Shown: positions 1 through 6,795, counted from the stretch's first letter. The stretch: 10,702 bases of DNA from Deltaproteobacteria bacterium (GCA_030670715.1 DAOVBC010000052.1:1-10702), one strand, 5' to 3'. A program made the numbers and translations. The notes: a model not told the origin generated them from the letters alone.

Positions 1-596
1 ATGTTGTTGCCGACGCGTACAATAATAAGTTTTGAAACGTTATCCAGCATTTTATTGCCTACCATTGCAAAACAGTGTATCTGAACCGTTCTTTGTAATG
101 ACCGCCGGCATCCGGGATCTGCAGGGACTTAATATTCCCGACCCACCCCGAAGGCCTATCCAATTGCATTTTATCTTAACGATTGTACTTAATTATAACA
201 GCATCGCCGCTTCAGGTCAAATTTTCAATGCCGAAATATGAACCGGTGACACGCCGGGGTTGGCCGGATGCGTTGATTTCCGCAACGGGTTAGGCTCAGC
301 TTCGATTTTTGAGTGCATAATAATTCATAGGGAATCCGATTGTCGCTTATGGAACCAAATTCCACCGTAAATCATGATGAAATTTTTCCCACTTGACAAG
401 TTGGTTATCGATTTTTTATAAACTTTTGTTAAAACTGTAAATCCGTAGCCTGTTTGGTGGGTTGGTATTATCTCATTTGTTCCGGGCAGCGTGCTGATTA
501 TTAATGCTAGTGCCGAAAGCATTGCATAACTCTGTTTGCGTCTGTTACAAATCGTGAGAGATAAAATCAGAATAAAGACAGCTATAGGGGAAAAAG
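1..596. other. Non-coding upstream region of the sphingolipid operon
   Basis: I see no supportable gene here. Short open frames exist (plus strand 32-241, minus strand 325-522), but neither has a ribosome-binding site or protein-like composition. The region contains a small inverted repeat, CGTTG (271-275) with CAACG (283-287), a strong promoter-like pair at 393-422, and a small stem AATGCT (503-508) with AGCATT (518-523) in the presumed leader. The T-run at about 305-309 follows the CGTTG stem only at a distance, so I do not call a terminator. The gene upstream of the window is not visible. Confidence 0.6.
393..422 (+). promoter_or_regulatory. Sigma70-type promoter for the ceramide operon
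   Basis: A perfect -35 box TTGACA (393-398) is followed after 18 bp by TATAAA (417-422), five of six matches to the -10 consensus. Transcription would start near 429-430 and leave a leader of roughly 165 nt before the first ATG at 597. A weaker pair, TTGCGT (536-541), 18 bp, GATAAA (560-565), lies closer to the gene and could be a second start. No experimental data; this is a consensus match only. Confidence 0.6.
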
Positions 597-1871
597 ATGA
601 CTGATTCTGACGGAGCGGCTATAATGGCCGGCGGCAAACTGCACGACCAAAACCGGGACCCCGCAGTGCCTGAACCGCAAATAAATGATATGCCGCTGTT
701 TGACAAAGTAAAAAAGTTCGCAAAGATACTCAATCTTGTGCCTCCGGATATCTATCCCTATTTCCGACCGATTTCCTCGGCCCAGGATACGGAGGTGATA
801 ATCGATGGCCAAAAGGTTCTGATGCTTGGTTCCAACAGTTACATGGGGCTCACCAATCATCCGGAGATCAAAGAGGCGGTCCACACGGCGGTGCAAAAAT
901 ACGGGTCCGGTTGCGCCGGCTCGCGTTTTCTCAACGGTACGCTGGACATTCACCTGGAACTGGAGGAAGAACTGGCCCTATTTGTCGGTAAGGAAGCCGT
1001 GCTGCTCTATTCCACCGGGTTTCAGGCAAATTTCGGTACGATCGGCTGCATGGTGGGTCGAGGTGAATACGTCATTGCAGACAAGGATGACCATGCCAGT
1101 ATCGTTGACGGCTGCCTTCTGTCTTTCGGCAAATTTGTACGGTTTGATCACAATAATATGGCCAGCCTCGAAAAACGGCTCAAGAACCTTGATCCGGATT
1201 GCGGCAAGTTAATTGTTGTGGACGGTGTTTTCAGCATGGGGGGCGACATCACACCGCTTCCGGAGCTTGTCGCCCTGGCCGAGAAATACCCGGCGGCGGT
1301 CATGGTAGACGACGCCCACGGCATCGGTGTGCTGGGCAAGAATGGATCCGGAACCAGCAATCATTTCGGGCTAACCGACCGCGTGCACATTATCATGGGT
1401 ACCTTCAGCAAATCCCTCGCCTCCCTGGGCGGGTTCATCGCCTCTGATGCCGCCACCATCTCATTTCTCAAGCACAACTCCCGGAGCCTCATATTCAGCG
1501 CCAGCATTACACCGGCCAATGCTGCGGCCGTTTTTGCGGCCCTGAAAATCATACAGCGCGAACCCGAACGCATTGAACGCCTGTGGCAAAATACACGCAT
1601 GATGAGAGACGGACTGCAAACATTGGGATTTGAGACGGGAAGCAGTGAGACACCCATTATTCCGGTCTATTGTTTTGATAATAATAAGGCGTTTATTATT
1701 ACCATGAGGCTGCAGGAGGAGGGCGTTTTTGTTAACCCGGTGGTTTCTCCCGCTGTGCCCCCCAACCAGGCGATTATCCGCGTCAGTCTGATGGCCACAC
1801 ATACCGAGGATCAGATCAGCTTTGGCCTTGACAAAATCGCCAAAGTCGGCAGAGAGTTCGGTCTCATATAA
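597..1871 (+). CDS. spt: Serine palmitoyltransferase-like PLP enzyme (alpha-oxoamine synthase family)
   Basis: Predicted to condense L-serine with a long-chain acyl thioester, with loss of CO2, giving 3-ketosphinganine, the first step of sphingolipid synthesis; cytosolic. The 424-residue length fits soluble bacterial SPT. Visible family marks are the Gly-rich GSGCAGSRFLNG (103-114), PLP-stacking His166 in DDHAS, Asp238 and His241 in DDAHG, the Schiff-base Lys272 in GTFSKSLASLGG, and Arg395 before SLMATHT. From memory, Sphingomonas SPT has H159, D231, H234 and K265, the same spacing shifted by seven. The start at 597 has AGGGG six bases upstream; a later ATG (690, MPLFDK) would remove a poorly conserved 31-residue leader. 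The paralogous BioF and Kbl families share these motifs; the following acyltransferase and reductase genes decide for SPT. The usual mobile-loop Arg of SPT/BioF appears to be Val383. Confidence 0.87.
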   Translation: MTDSDGAAIMAGGKLHDQNRDPAVPEPQINDMPLFDKVKKFAKILNLVPPDIYPYFRPISSAQDTEVIIDGQKVLMLGSNSYMGLTNHPEIKEAVHTAVQKYGSGCAGSRFLNGTLDIHLELEEELALFVGKEAVLLYSTGFQANFGTIGCMVGRGEYVIADKDDHASIVDGCLLSFGKFVRFDHNNMASLEKRLKNLDPDCGKLIVVDGVFSMGGDITPLPELVALAEKYPAAVMVDDAHGIGVLGKNGSGTSNHFGLTDRVHIIMGTFSKSLASLGGFIASDAATISFLKHNSRSLIFSASITPANAAAVFAALKIIQREPERIERLWQNTRMMRDGLQTLGFETGSSETPIIPVYCFDNNKAFIITMRLQEEGVFVNPVVSPAVPPNQAIIRVSLMATHTEDQISFGLDKIAKVGREFGLI

Positions 1872-1875
1872 AAAT

Positions 1876-1890
1876 GGGGAGCACCCAGCA
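1876..1890 (+). promoter_or_regulatory. Ribosome-binding site fixing the acyltransferase start at 1891
   Basis: GGGGAG (1876-1881) lies nine bases before ATG 1891. The same frame is open back to an ATG at 1822, but that start would overlap the preceding gene by 50 bases and add residues encoded in its 3' end. The site therefore favours 1891. Confidence 0.7.
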
Positions 1891-3006
1891 ATGCAAGTTA
1901 CCGTTGAGCCGGTGACCACATCCGGCGACATGAAGGCGTTTATCCGCTTTCCCCTCAAGCTTTATCGGACAGATCCCTTTTTTGTTCCCCACCTGCTATG
2001 GGAACGTAAAAAATTTTTCAACCCTTCCAACCCGCTTTTCGACTACACGAACGTCACCTATTATCTGGCCCGCGACGGAAACGGGCAGGTGGTGGGGCGG
2101 GTGACCGCCCACGTCAACCAGCGCCACAATGAAATTGCCGGGGAAAAGACCGGCTTTTTCGGTTTTTTTGAGTGCGTCGAGGAGTTCGAAGTCGCCCGGG
2201 CACTGATGTCGGCCGCGGAAAACCGGCTGAAAGAAAAGGGAATGACCATCATCCGCGGTCCGTTTAATTTTTCCACCAATGAAGAATGCGGCTTCCTGGC
2301 ACGGGGCTTTGATCGTTCTCCGGTCTTCATGATGCCCTACAATCCCCCGTACTATCTGGATATGATCAGCCGTCTCGGATACAGTCCGGCTAAAGATTTA
2401 CTGGCCTACGAATACACGTACCCGGGGCAAATTCCCGAGCATCTTGTAAAATTCAGCCGCCGCATTGAACAGCGGACCGGTGTAACCATCCGGCCGATGA
2501 GCCGCAAAAATTTCGAGTCGGATGTTGCTGCCGCCTTTCAAATCTACAATGCAGCCTGGGAAAGAAACTGGGGTTTTGTGCCGGTTACCGAGGATGAATT
2601 CCAGTTCGTCGCTTCAGATTTTAAGGCAATTATCGATCCGGCAATAGCGCTGATAGCGGAAAAAGACAATCGCCCGGTGGCTTTTTCTTTGGCCCTGCCG
2701 GACTATAATGTGTTGTTTAAAAAAATGAAGGGCCGGCTTTTTCCGTTCGGCTTCTTCCATTTTCTATTCGGTCGACGAATGATCCGACATATCCGTGTTT
2801 TGCTGCTGGGAGTGCTGCGTGAGTACCGGCGCAGCGGCATCGATGTCCTGCTCTATTACACCACCTTTAAAAATGGTCTTGCCAAAGGTTATCAGAGCTG
2901 CGAGATGTCCTGGATTCTTGAAGACAACACCCTCATGCGCAGAGCCCTGGAAAGAATGGGGGCGACCGCCGGAAAGGTTTACCGGATCTACGAAAAGGCA
3001 ATATGA
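1891..3006 (+). CDS. bcerS: GNAT-fold N-acyltransferase, bacterial ceramide synthase (bCerS)-like
   Basis: Predicted to transfer a fatty acyl chain to the amine of 3-ketosphinganine (or sphinganine). The 371-residue protein is about twice a single GNAT domain and reads as two GNAT-like halves. Residues 55-175 run from a strand with VVGRVTAHVN through a helix to PPYYLDMISRLGYSPAKDLLAYEY-type ends. Residues 250-371 carry RVLLLGVLREYRRSGID (302-318, the expected acyl-CoA/ACP binding turn) and the C-terminal EDNTLMRRALERMGATAGKVYR region typical of GNATs. The basic, hydrophobic segment 273-300 (KKMKGRLFPFGFFHFLFGRR) may lie on the membrane surface. It starts 19 bases after the SPT stop and overlaps the next gene by four bases (ATGA). 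Proteins of this type sit beside spt and cerR in Caulobacter. Similar proteins are often annotated only as hypothetical or N-acetyltransferase. Family assignment rests on context plus GNAT-like features; acyl donor unknown. Confidence 0.75.
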   Translation: MQVTVEPVTTSGDMKAFIRFPLKLYRTDPFFVPHLLWERKKFFNPSNPLFDYTNVTYYLARDGNGQVVGRVTAHVNQRHNEIAGEKTGFFGFFECVEEFEVARALMSAAENRLKEKGMTIIRGPFNFSTNEECGFLARGFDRSPVFMMPYNPPYYLDMISRLGYSPAKDLLAYEYTYPGQIPEHLVKFSRRIEQRTGVTIRPMSRKNFESDVAAAFQIYNAAWERNWGFVPVTEDEFQFVASDFKAIIDPAIALIAEKDNRPVAFSLALPDYNVLFKKMKGRLFPFGFFHFLFGRRMIRHIRVLLLGVLREYRRSGIDVLLYYTTFKNGLAKGYQSCEMSWILEDNTLMRRALERMGATAGKVYRIYEKAI

Positions 3007-3986
3007 AGGTATTTTTAACGGGTGCAAACGGCTTCGTGGGCAGCCATATCCTTGAAATTCTGCTCGAAATGAAGGCCGACCTGGTGCTGTTGCTGCGGTC
3101 CACAAGTGATACCCGTTTTATCACCGGGTCCCTGCCCGGCGTTAACATCCACCACGGTTCACTGGATGATCCGGATATTCTGGAAACCGCTATGCGCGGC
3201 GTAGATGCCGTAATTCATTGTGCCGGAAAAACCAAGGCTCTGAAGGTTGCCCAGTATGATGCGGTCAATTACCACGGGACACGAAACGTTGTATCCGCCG
3301 CCAATGCCCACCGTAACTCGATAAAACACCTGATACACATATCCAGCCTTGCGGTGAGCGGACCGGGGGACCTGCAGCGGCCCGCCCGTGAAACGGAACC
3401 GCCCCGTCCGGTGTCGGCGTACGGCCGGAGTAAACAGCGCGGCGAGGAAGCCGTGGTAAGTGAAAGCCGGGTGCCCTGGACGGTTCTGCGCCCGGCAGCT
3501 GTTTACGGCCCGCGAGACGCCGATTTTTTCAATGTTTTCCGTCTCATGAAAAAGCGCATCATGCCCGTGATTGGGGGCGGGAAACGGCCTCTCAGCCTGG
3601 TTTACGTCCGTGACGTGGCAAGATCGGTCCGCTACTGTCTTGGCCGGGAAGAAGCCATCGGCAAGGTCTACCACGTGGCAGCCGACCCGCCCTCTTCGGA
3701 TGAGGCGCTGTCGCAGGAAATCGCCGGACAGATGGGGATTCGACCGTTGCGCCTGATTCTGCCCGCTTCCGCTCTGTATCCCCTTTGCCTGGTTCAGGAG
3801 GCATTATCACAGCTGACCGGTCGTCCAAGCATCCTCAGCCGCCAAAAAGTGGCTGAACTGCGTGCGCCCGGCTGGGTCTGCGCCACAGATCAGATCCGTC
3901 GCGACCTGAATTTTGAGGCCGCAACTTCCCTGGAGGATGGGGTGGGACGGACCCTCGCTTGGTATCGCAGCCGGGGGTGGCTGTAA
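3003..3986 (+). CDS. cerR: NAD(P)-dependent extended SDR, CerR-like 3-keto-ceramide reductase
   Basis: Predicted to reduce the 3-keto group of the sphingoid base or N-acylated intermediate to the hydroxyl of dihydroceramide. It is an extended short-chain dehydrogenase/NAD-dependent epimerase-type protein of 327 residues. The N-terminal Rossmann motif TGANGFVGS has Gly7, Gly10 and Gly13. The acidic GSLDD near 52-56 and the HCAG segment (72-75) follow. The catalytic set is Ser114/115 in HISSLAVSG with Tyr140 and Lys144 in SAYGRSK. LRPAAVYGPRD (162-172) is the usual post-catalytic strand. The C-terminal third (about 250-327) is the substrate-binding part. The ATG overlaps the previous stop in ATGA, so translation is coupled. 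By sequence alone it could be a sugar epimerase or dihydroflavonol-reductase relative; neighbours point to ceramide synthesis. In Caulobacter the acylation is reported to precede this reduction. Confidence 0.8.
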   Translation: MKVFLTGANGFVGSHILEILLEMKADLVLLLRSTSDTRFITGSLPGVNIHHGSLDDPDILETAMRGVDAVIHCAGKTKALKVAQYDAVNYHGTRNVVSAANAHRNSIKHLIHISSLAVSGPGDLQRPARETEPPRPVSAYGRSKQRGEEAVVSESRVPWTVLRPAAVYGPRDADFFNVFRLMKKRIMPVIGGGKRPLSLVYVRDVARSVRYCLGREEAIGKVYHVAADPPSSDEALSQEIAGQMGIRPLRLILPASALYPLCLVQEALSQLTGRPSILSRQKVAELRAPGWVCATDQIRRDLNFEAATSLEDGVGRTLAWYRSRGWL

Positions 3987-3988
3987 CG

Positions 3989-4939
3989 ATGATGACGACC
4001 CTTCAAAATTCCTCTCTCCGGGTTTCCGGCTGGCTGAAATCGAGCGATTATAGATTTATTGACTACGCCACCCAATTATACTTGGCTGCGGTGGGGCTTC
4101 TGATCCTCATTTTCCATAATGCGCATGTCAGTTACTGGTACCTCCTGATAGCCGGCCATGCCGCTGTCATGGTCGCGGTGCACAGCCTCATCCGTATGCA
4201 CACGGCTTTTCCGAACATCCGGGTCTTGGCGTTTCTGCGATTCTTCTATCCCATTCTGCTGTATGCTTTTTTCTACGAAGAGAGCAAAATCCTGAATCTT
4301 ATGTTCGTAGACGGCTACCTGGACAAATTTTTTATACAGCTGGAGGAACGCCTGTTTGGATTTCAGCCCAGCGTTCGCTTCATGGAAGCGCTGCCGTATC
4401 TTGCCGCCAGCGAATTTTTTTACATGTCGTATTTTTCCTACTACATCATGATTTCCGGCGTTGGTCTGGCGCTTTACCTTCAAAACAAGGAGCGGTTCTT
4501 TCACTATATTTCCATTATGTCCGTCACCTTTTACCTTTGTTACCTGACATACATTTTCCTGCCGGTTATCGGTCCTCTGGTGTTTAACATGCCCGTAGAG
4601 GCATTTCCGGACCAGGCGAGCCTGCCATACTATCCGCTGGAATTCCCGCAGCATCTGACCTCCGGGCCCTTTTTTCAGATCATGAAGCTGATCTACCATT
4701 ACTTCGAAAGCCACGGGGCGGCTTTTCCAAGCAGCCATGTGGCCGTCGCGTTGTGTACCCTTTATTTTTCATGGCTTTACCTGCCCCGCATCCGCTACCT
4801 GCATCTTGGCGCTGTCATATTGCTGTGCCTGTCAACCGTTTACTGCCGGTATCATTATGTGGTGGATGTGTTTGCCGGTGTTGCCGCCGCCGCATTGATG
4901 TTACCGCTGGGGGAGTATCTCTACCGCCGGATACGGTAG
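3989..4939 (+). CDS. PAP2-superfamily integral membrane enzyme, Aur1-like candidate ceramide phospho-head-group transferase
   Basis: A 316-residue polytopic membrane protein with about six or seven hydrophobic segments (near 29-45, 48-66, 77-97, 134-162, 172-197, 250-265, 270-286, 292-307). The catalytic motifs are FPSSHVAVA (246-254, His250) and RYHYVVDVFAG (287-297, His289 and Asp293), as in the PAP2_3/inositolphosphotransferase branch. The 39-residue and four-residue spacings of His250, His289 and Asp293 equal those I recall for yeast Aur1 (H255, H294, D298). DKFFIQLEERLFGFQPS-type and SEFFYMSYFSYY segments upstream are also typical of that branch. ATG 3989 lies two bases after the reductase stop with GGGGG about 11 bases upstream; ATG 3992 is equally possible, and an in-frame ATG at 3959 would overlap cerR. 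Inferred job: move a phosphoryl-alcohol group from a phospholipid to ceramide. A plain lipid phosphatase is the main alternative. Confidence 0.75.
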   Translation: MMTTLQNSSLRVSGWLKSSDYRFIDYATQLYLAAVGLLILIFHNAHVSYWYLLIAGHAAVMVAVHSLIRMHTAFPNIRVLAFLRFFYPILLYAFFYEESKILNLMFVDGYLDKFFIQLEERLFGFQPSVRFMEALPYLAASEFFYMSYFSYYIMISGVGLALYLQNKERFFHYISIMSVTFYLCYLTYIFLPVIGPLVFNMPVEAFPDQASLPYYPLEFPQHLTSGPFFQIMKLIYHYFESHGAAFPSSHVAVALCTLYFSWLYLPRIRYLHLGAVILLCLSTVYCRYHYVVDVFAGVAAAALMLPLGEYLYRRIR

Positions 4940-4956
4940 TATCGTGTCTTTTATGT
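4930..4956 (+). terminator. Weak hairpin at the end of the ceramide operon
   Basis: GATAC (4930-4934) and GTATC (4939-4943) form a five-base-pair stem with a GGTA loop that includes the stop codon, followed by a U-rich stretch (GTGTCTTTTATG). The stem is short, so this is at best a weak intrinsic terminator. No better one is seen before the large palindrome at 4994. Confidence 0.25.
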
Positions 4957-4993
4957 AGTTTACAAAACTCGGATTGGTTTAATTGATCTTCCT

Positions 4994-5136
4994 ATTCCAA
5001 GGAACAGCCAACTAAAATCCAAATAACAAAACTCAAATTCCAAACAAATCTCAAAATACAATGACGCAAATTCCAAACTTGTTTGAATAATTGGGAATTT
5101 GAATTTGGATATTGTTTGTTAATTGTTGCTTGGAAT
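4994..5136. repeat. 143-bp AT-rich imperfect palindrome, MITE-like
   Basis: The ends are inverted copies: ATTCCAAG (4994-5001) and CTTGGAAT (5129-5136). The centre is another inverted pair, CAAATTCC (5067-5074) and GGAATTTG (5094-5101), and between them the arms match imperfectly (left arm words such as ATCCAAAT and CAAATTCCAAAC are answered by GTTTG, GAATTTG and ATTTGGAT on the right). The left arm is purine/A-C rich with almost no G and the right arm T-G rich, the strand asymmetry expected of a single long hairpin. It codes for nothing. Elements of this look are, as I recall, dispersed in genomes of this bacterial group; copy number here cannot be seen. Confidence 0.7.
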
Positions 5137-5313
5137 TTTCTCAACCATAACGCCTTTCAGAAAATTTTATGACCGGCCAATTGTTAAACTTATTTCAGGG
5201 GCAGTACCCTATCCCACAATTTGGGGCTCTGAAACCACTTCTGAAGCTGGTTTTATGATGCAATAGTCTTCTTTATTGTGGAAATCCGTAGGGGATGGTA
5301 ATATTACTACTTT

Positions 5314-5347
5314 CGGGATATAGCCAGTGCGAAAAGGAACTATCCCG
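5314..5347 (+). other. Hairpin in the 5' region of the transpeptidase gene
   Basis: CGGGATA (5314-5320) pairs perfectly with TATCCCG (5341-5347); after a three-base internal mismatch, CC (5324-5325) pairs with GG (5336-5337), leaving an AGTGCGAAAA loop. There is no T-run after it, so it is not an intrinsic terminator. It ends 29 bases before ATG 5377 and could be an operator or a leader-RNA structure. Function unknown. Confidence 0.4.
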
Positions 5348-5376
5348 GTTACAAACGGTTCTGAGTGATATTCAAA

Positions 5377-6708
5377 ATGCGATCCAGAAATCCGTATCCT
5401 GTTAGATGGCGTCAGTACCAGGCAGAATTTAAGAAAGCCGCCCGGCGCAAATATTTCCTCAGAAGGCTGGTGCTCACGGCCTCTCTTGCGGCCTTTATTA
5501 TCGGGGGGCTGTCACTTTTTTACTTTGTCGGTAGAGGGCTTTCCGGGTCCTCGGAACAGACCGGTCAAACACCTGCGCACCAGAAAAAGCTGAACCATGT
5601 TCGAGCGGACAGGTTTTCCAGGCAAGATCTCATGGAATTTCTTTCCAACTCGGTCGGAAATCCTGCCGGGCTGGCCGATCAGCTTGTCTGGGAAAAAGAC
5701 GGCGCCCGCTTCCGGATAACCACCACCATCGATTCCAACCTTCAGAAATACACGATGCGCCTGCTGCGAAGTTCAATGACGCTGCAGAGCGCCGTTGTGG
5801 TTCTCGATCCATACGACGGTCGCGTTCTGACCATGGCCAGTCGCGATAAAAACGGCAACCGGGACAATCTATGCCTTAAAGCGGATTTTCCGGCTGCCAG
5901 CCTTTTCAAGATCGTCTCGGCTGCTGCCGCCCTGGAAGCGGCCGGGTATTCACCGGATAAAGCGCTTTTCTTCAACGGGAGCCGGCACACTCTGTATAAA
6001 TACCAGCTGAGTCATTCCCCGGGACGGTACAGCATGGCAACCACCTTCAGAAAAGCCTTTGCTGTTTCCAACAATTCGATCTTCGGGAAGATCGGCATAT
6101 ATGACCTGGGACAGAAGACCATGGTCGACTATGCAGAAAAATTTCATTTTAACAGGTCGATCTCTTTTGATCTTCCGGTGGAAATAAGCACCATTGAGGT
6201 CCCCGGTGATGATTTCGGGCTGGCGGAAATCGCATCCGGATTTAACAAAAAAACGTTACTTTCACCCCTGCATGCCGCACTGCTTGCATCGGTGGTTGTT
6301 AACAGGGGGCGCATGCCGAAGCCCTGGCTTGTCAGGACCGTCAGTGAGGAGATGGATGAAATCGTCTATCAAGGGCGCCGCAGCAGTCTGGATTCATCCA
6401 TAAAAGGTAAAACAGCCGCAGACTTAAAGATGTTGATGCAGGATGCGGTTCGCTATGGCACCGGTCGAACGGCGTTCCGAAAATTGCGACGGCAGAGGAC
6501 CCTCAAAGGTTTTGATTTGGGCGCCAAAACCGGCACCATTAATGACAGCTTGGACCGATTCAAGTATGATTGGATTATCGCATTTGCTGTAAATTCCGAA
6601 GGGTCCGATGGAATATGCATCGGTATTCTAGCGGTTCACGGGAAGTTGCTGGGTACCCGGGCAACCGAACTGGCCCGGGCCATTATTGATTACCATTTCG
6701 CATCTTAA
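5377..6708 (+). CDS. Membrane-anchored penicillin-binding transpeptidase without glycosyltransferase domain
   Basis: A 443-residue single-pass inner-membrane protein with a periplasmic transpeptidase (PF00905-type) domain that would cross-link peptidoglycan stem peptides. A basic cytoplasmic start is followed by one membrane helix (about 30-52), a short Gly/Ser/Gln linker, and the catalytic domain from about 135 to the end. All three active-site motifs are present: Ser175-x-x-Lys178 (ASLFK), Ser231-Asn-Asn233 and Lys384-Thr-Gly-Thr387. The usual glycosyltransferase domain (class A) and the dimerisation pedestal (class B) are absent or reduced to about 80 residues, so it is short for a class B PBP. 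The residues TTIDSNLQKY before the domain are typical of PBP transpeptidases. A GTG at 5365 would add four residues; neither start has a good ribosome-binding site, and I prefer the ATG. An 84-base gap separates it from the PilZ gene; co-transcription is possible. Confidence 0.85.
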   Translation: MRSRNPYPVRWRQYQAEFKKAARRKYFLRRLVLTASLAAFIIGGLSLFYFVGRGLSGSSEQTGQTPAHQKKLNHVRADRFSRQDLMEFLSNSVGNPAGLADQLVWEKDGARFRITTTIDSNLQKYTMRLLRSSMTLQSAVVVLDPYDGRVLTMASRDKNGNRDNLCLKADFPAASLFKIVSAAAALEAAGYSPDKALFFNGSRHTLYKYQLSHSPGRYSMATTFRKAFAVSNNSIFGKIGIYDLGQKTMVDYAEKFHFNRSISFDLPVEISTIEVPGDDFGLAEIASGFNKKTLLSPLHAALLASVVVNRGRMPKPWLVRTVSEEMDEIVYQGRRSSLDSSIKGKTAADLKMLMQDAVRYGTGRTAFRKLRRQRTLKGFDLGAKTGTINDSLDRFKYDWIIAFAVNSEGSDGICIGILAVHGKLLGTRATELARAIIDYHFAS

Positions 6709-6780
6709 GACAGCGCCCTGTATCGGTATCGGCCCGGATCATCGCTGCAACCCATCCTCAAAAATGGATTGTCCTGCATC

Positions 6781-6795
6781 AGGAGGAGACCGGTG
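6781..6795 (+). promoter_or_regulatory. Shine-Dalgarno site selecting a GTG start at 6793
   Basis: A perfect AGGAGG (6781-6786) lies six bases before GTG 6793. The open frame extends back to a TTG at 6769, but that would place this ribosome-binding site inside the gene. The GTG is the better start. Confidence 0.8.

Larger units (their letters stand above)
4940..5376. other. Non-coding gap between ceramide operon and transpeptidase gene
   Basis: About 430 bases without a convincing gene. It holds the 143-bp palindromic element at 4994-5136, a ten-base perfect palindrome GTAATATTAC (5298-5307), small stems CCC/GGG around 5214-5226 and CAATA/TATTG around 5260-5278, and a larger hairpin at 5314-5347 just before the next gene. 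I do not see a clean -35/-10 pair for the downstream gene. Confidence 0.6.

Noticed and set aside
32..241. Plus-strand 69-codon frame at the left edge
   Set aside because: No Shine-Dalgarno site and no recognisable motif; I treat it as chance.
325..522. Minus-strand 65-codon frame in the upstream region
   Set aside because: No ribosome-binding site, unusual composition, and it overlaps the promoter-like pair at 393-422.
597..1871. Assignment to biotin synthesis (BioF) or threonine catabolism (Kbl)
   Set aside because: The motifs are shared by all alpha-oxoamine synthases, but no bioA/B/D or tdh gene is nearby, whereas an acyltransferase and a reductase of the ceramide type follow directly, and the active-site spacing matches Sphingomonas SPT as I remember it.
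1822..1890. Upstream ATG extension of the acyltransferase gene
   Set aside because: It would overlap the SPT gene by 50 bases and add 23 residues with no family resemblance; the ribosome-binding site at 1876-1881 points to ATG 1891.
1461..1958. Minus-strand open frame (165 codons) opposite the SPT 3' end
   Set aside because: Shadow frame; the plus-strand gene is conserved through this region and the translation shows no domain.
3159..3674. Minus-strand open frame (171 codons) opposite cerR
   Set aside because: It lies entirely inside a gene with complete Rossmann and YxxxK motifs and has no protein-like features of its own.
4076..4738. Long minus-strand open frame (220 codons) opposite the PAP2 gene
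   Set aside because: No ribosome-binding site or recognisable domain, while the plus strand has clear membrane segments and catalytic motifs; it is a shadow of that gene.
4994..5136. CRISPR array or insertion sequence
   Set aside because: The repeated words are degenerate and arranged as one inverted structure without unique spacers, and there is no transposase frame.
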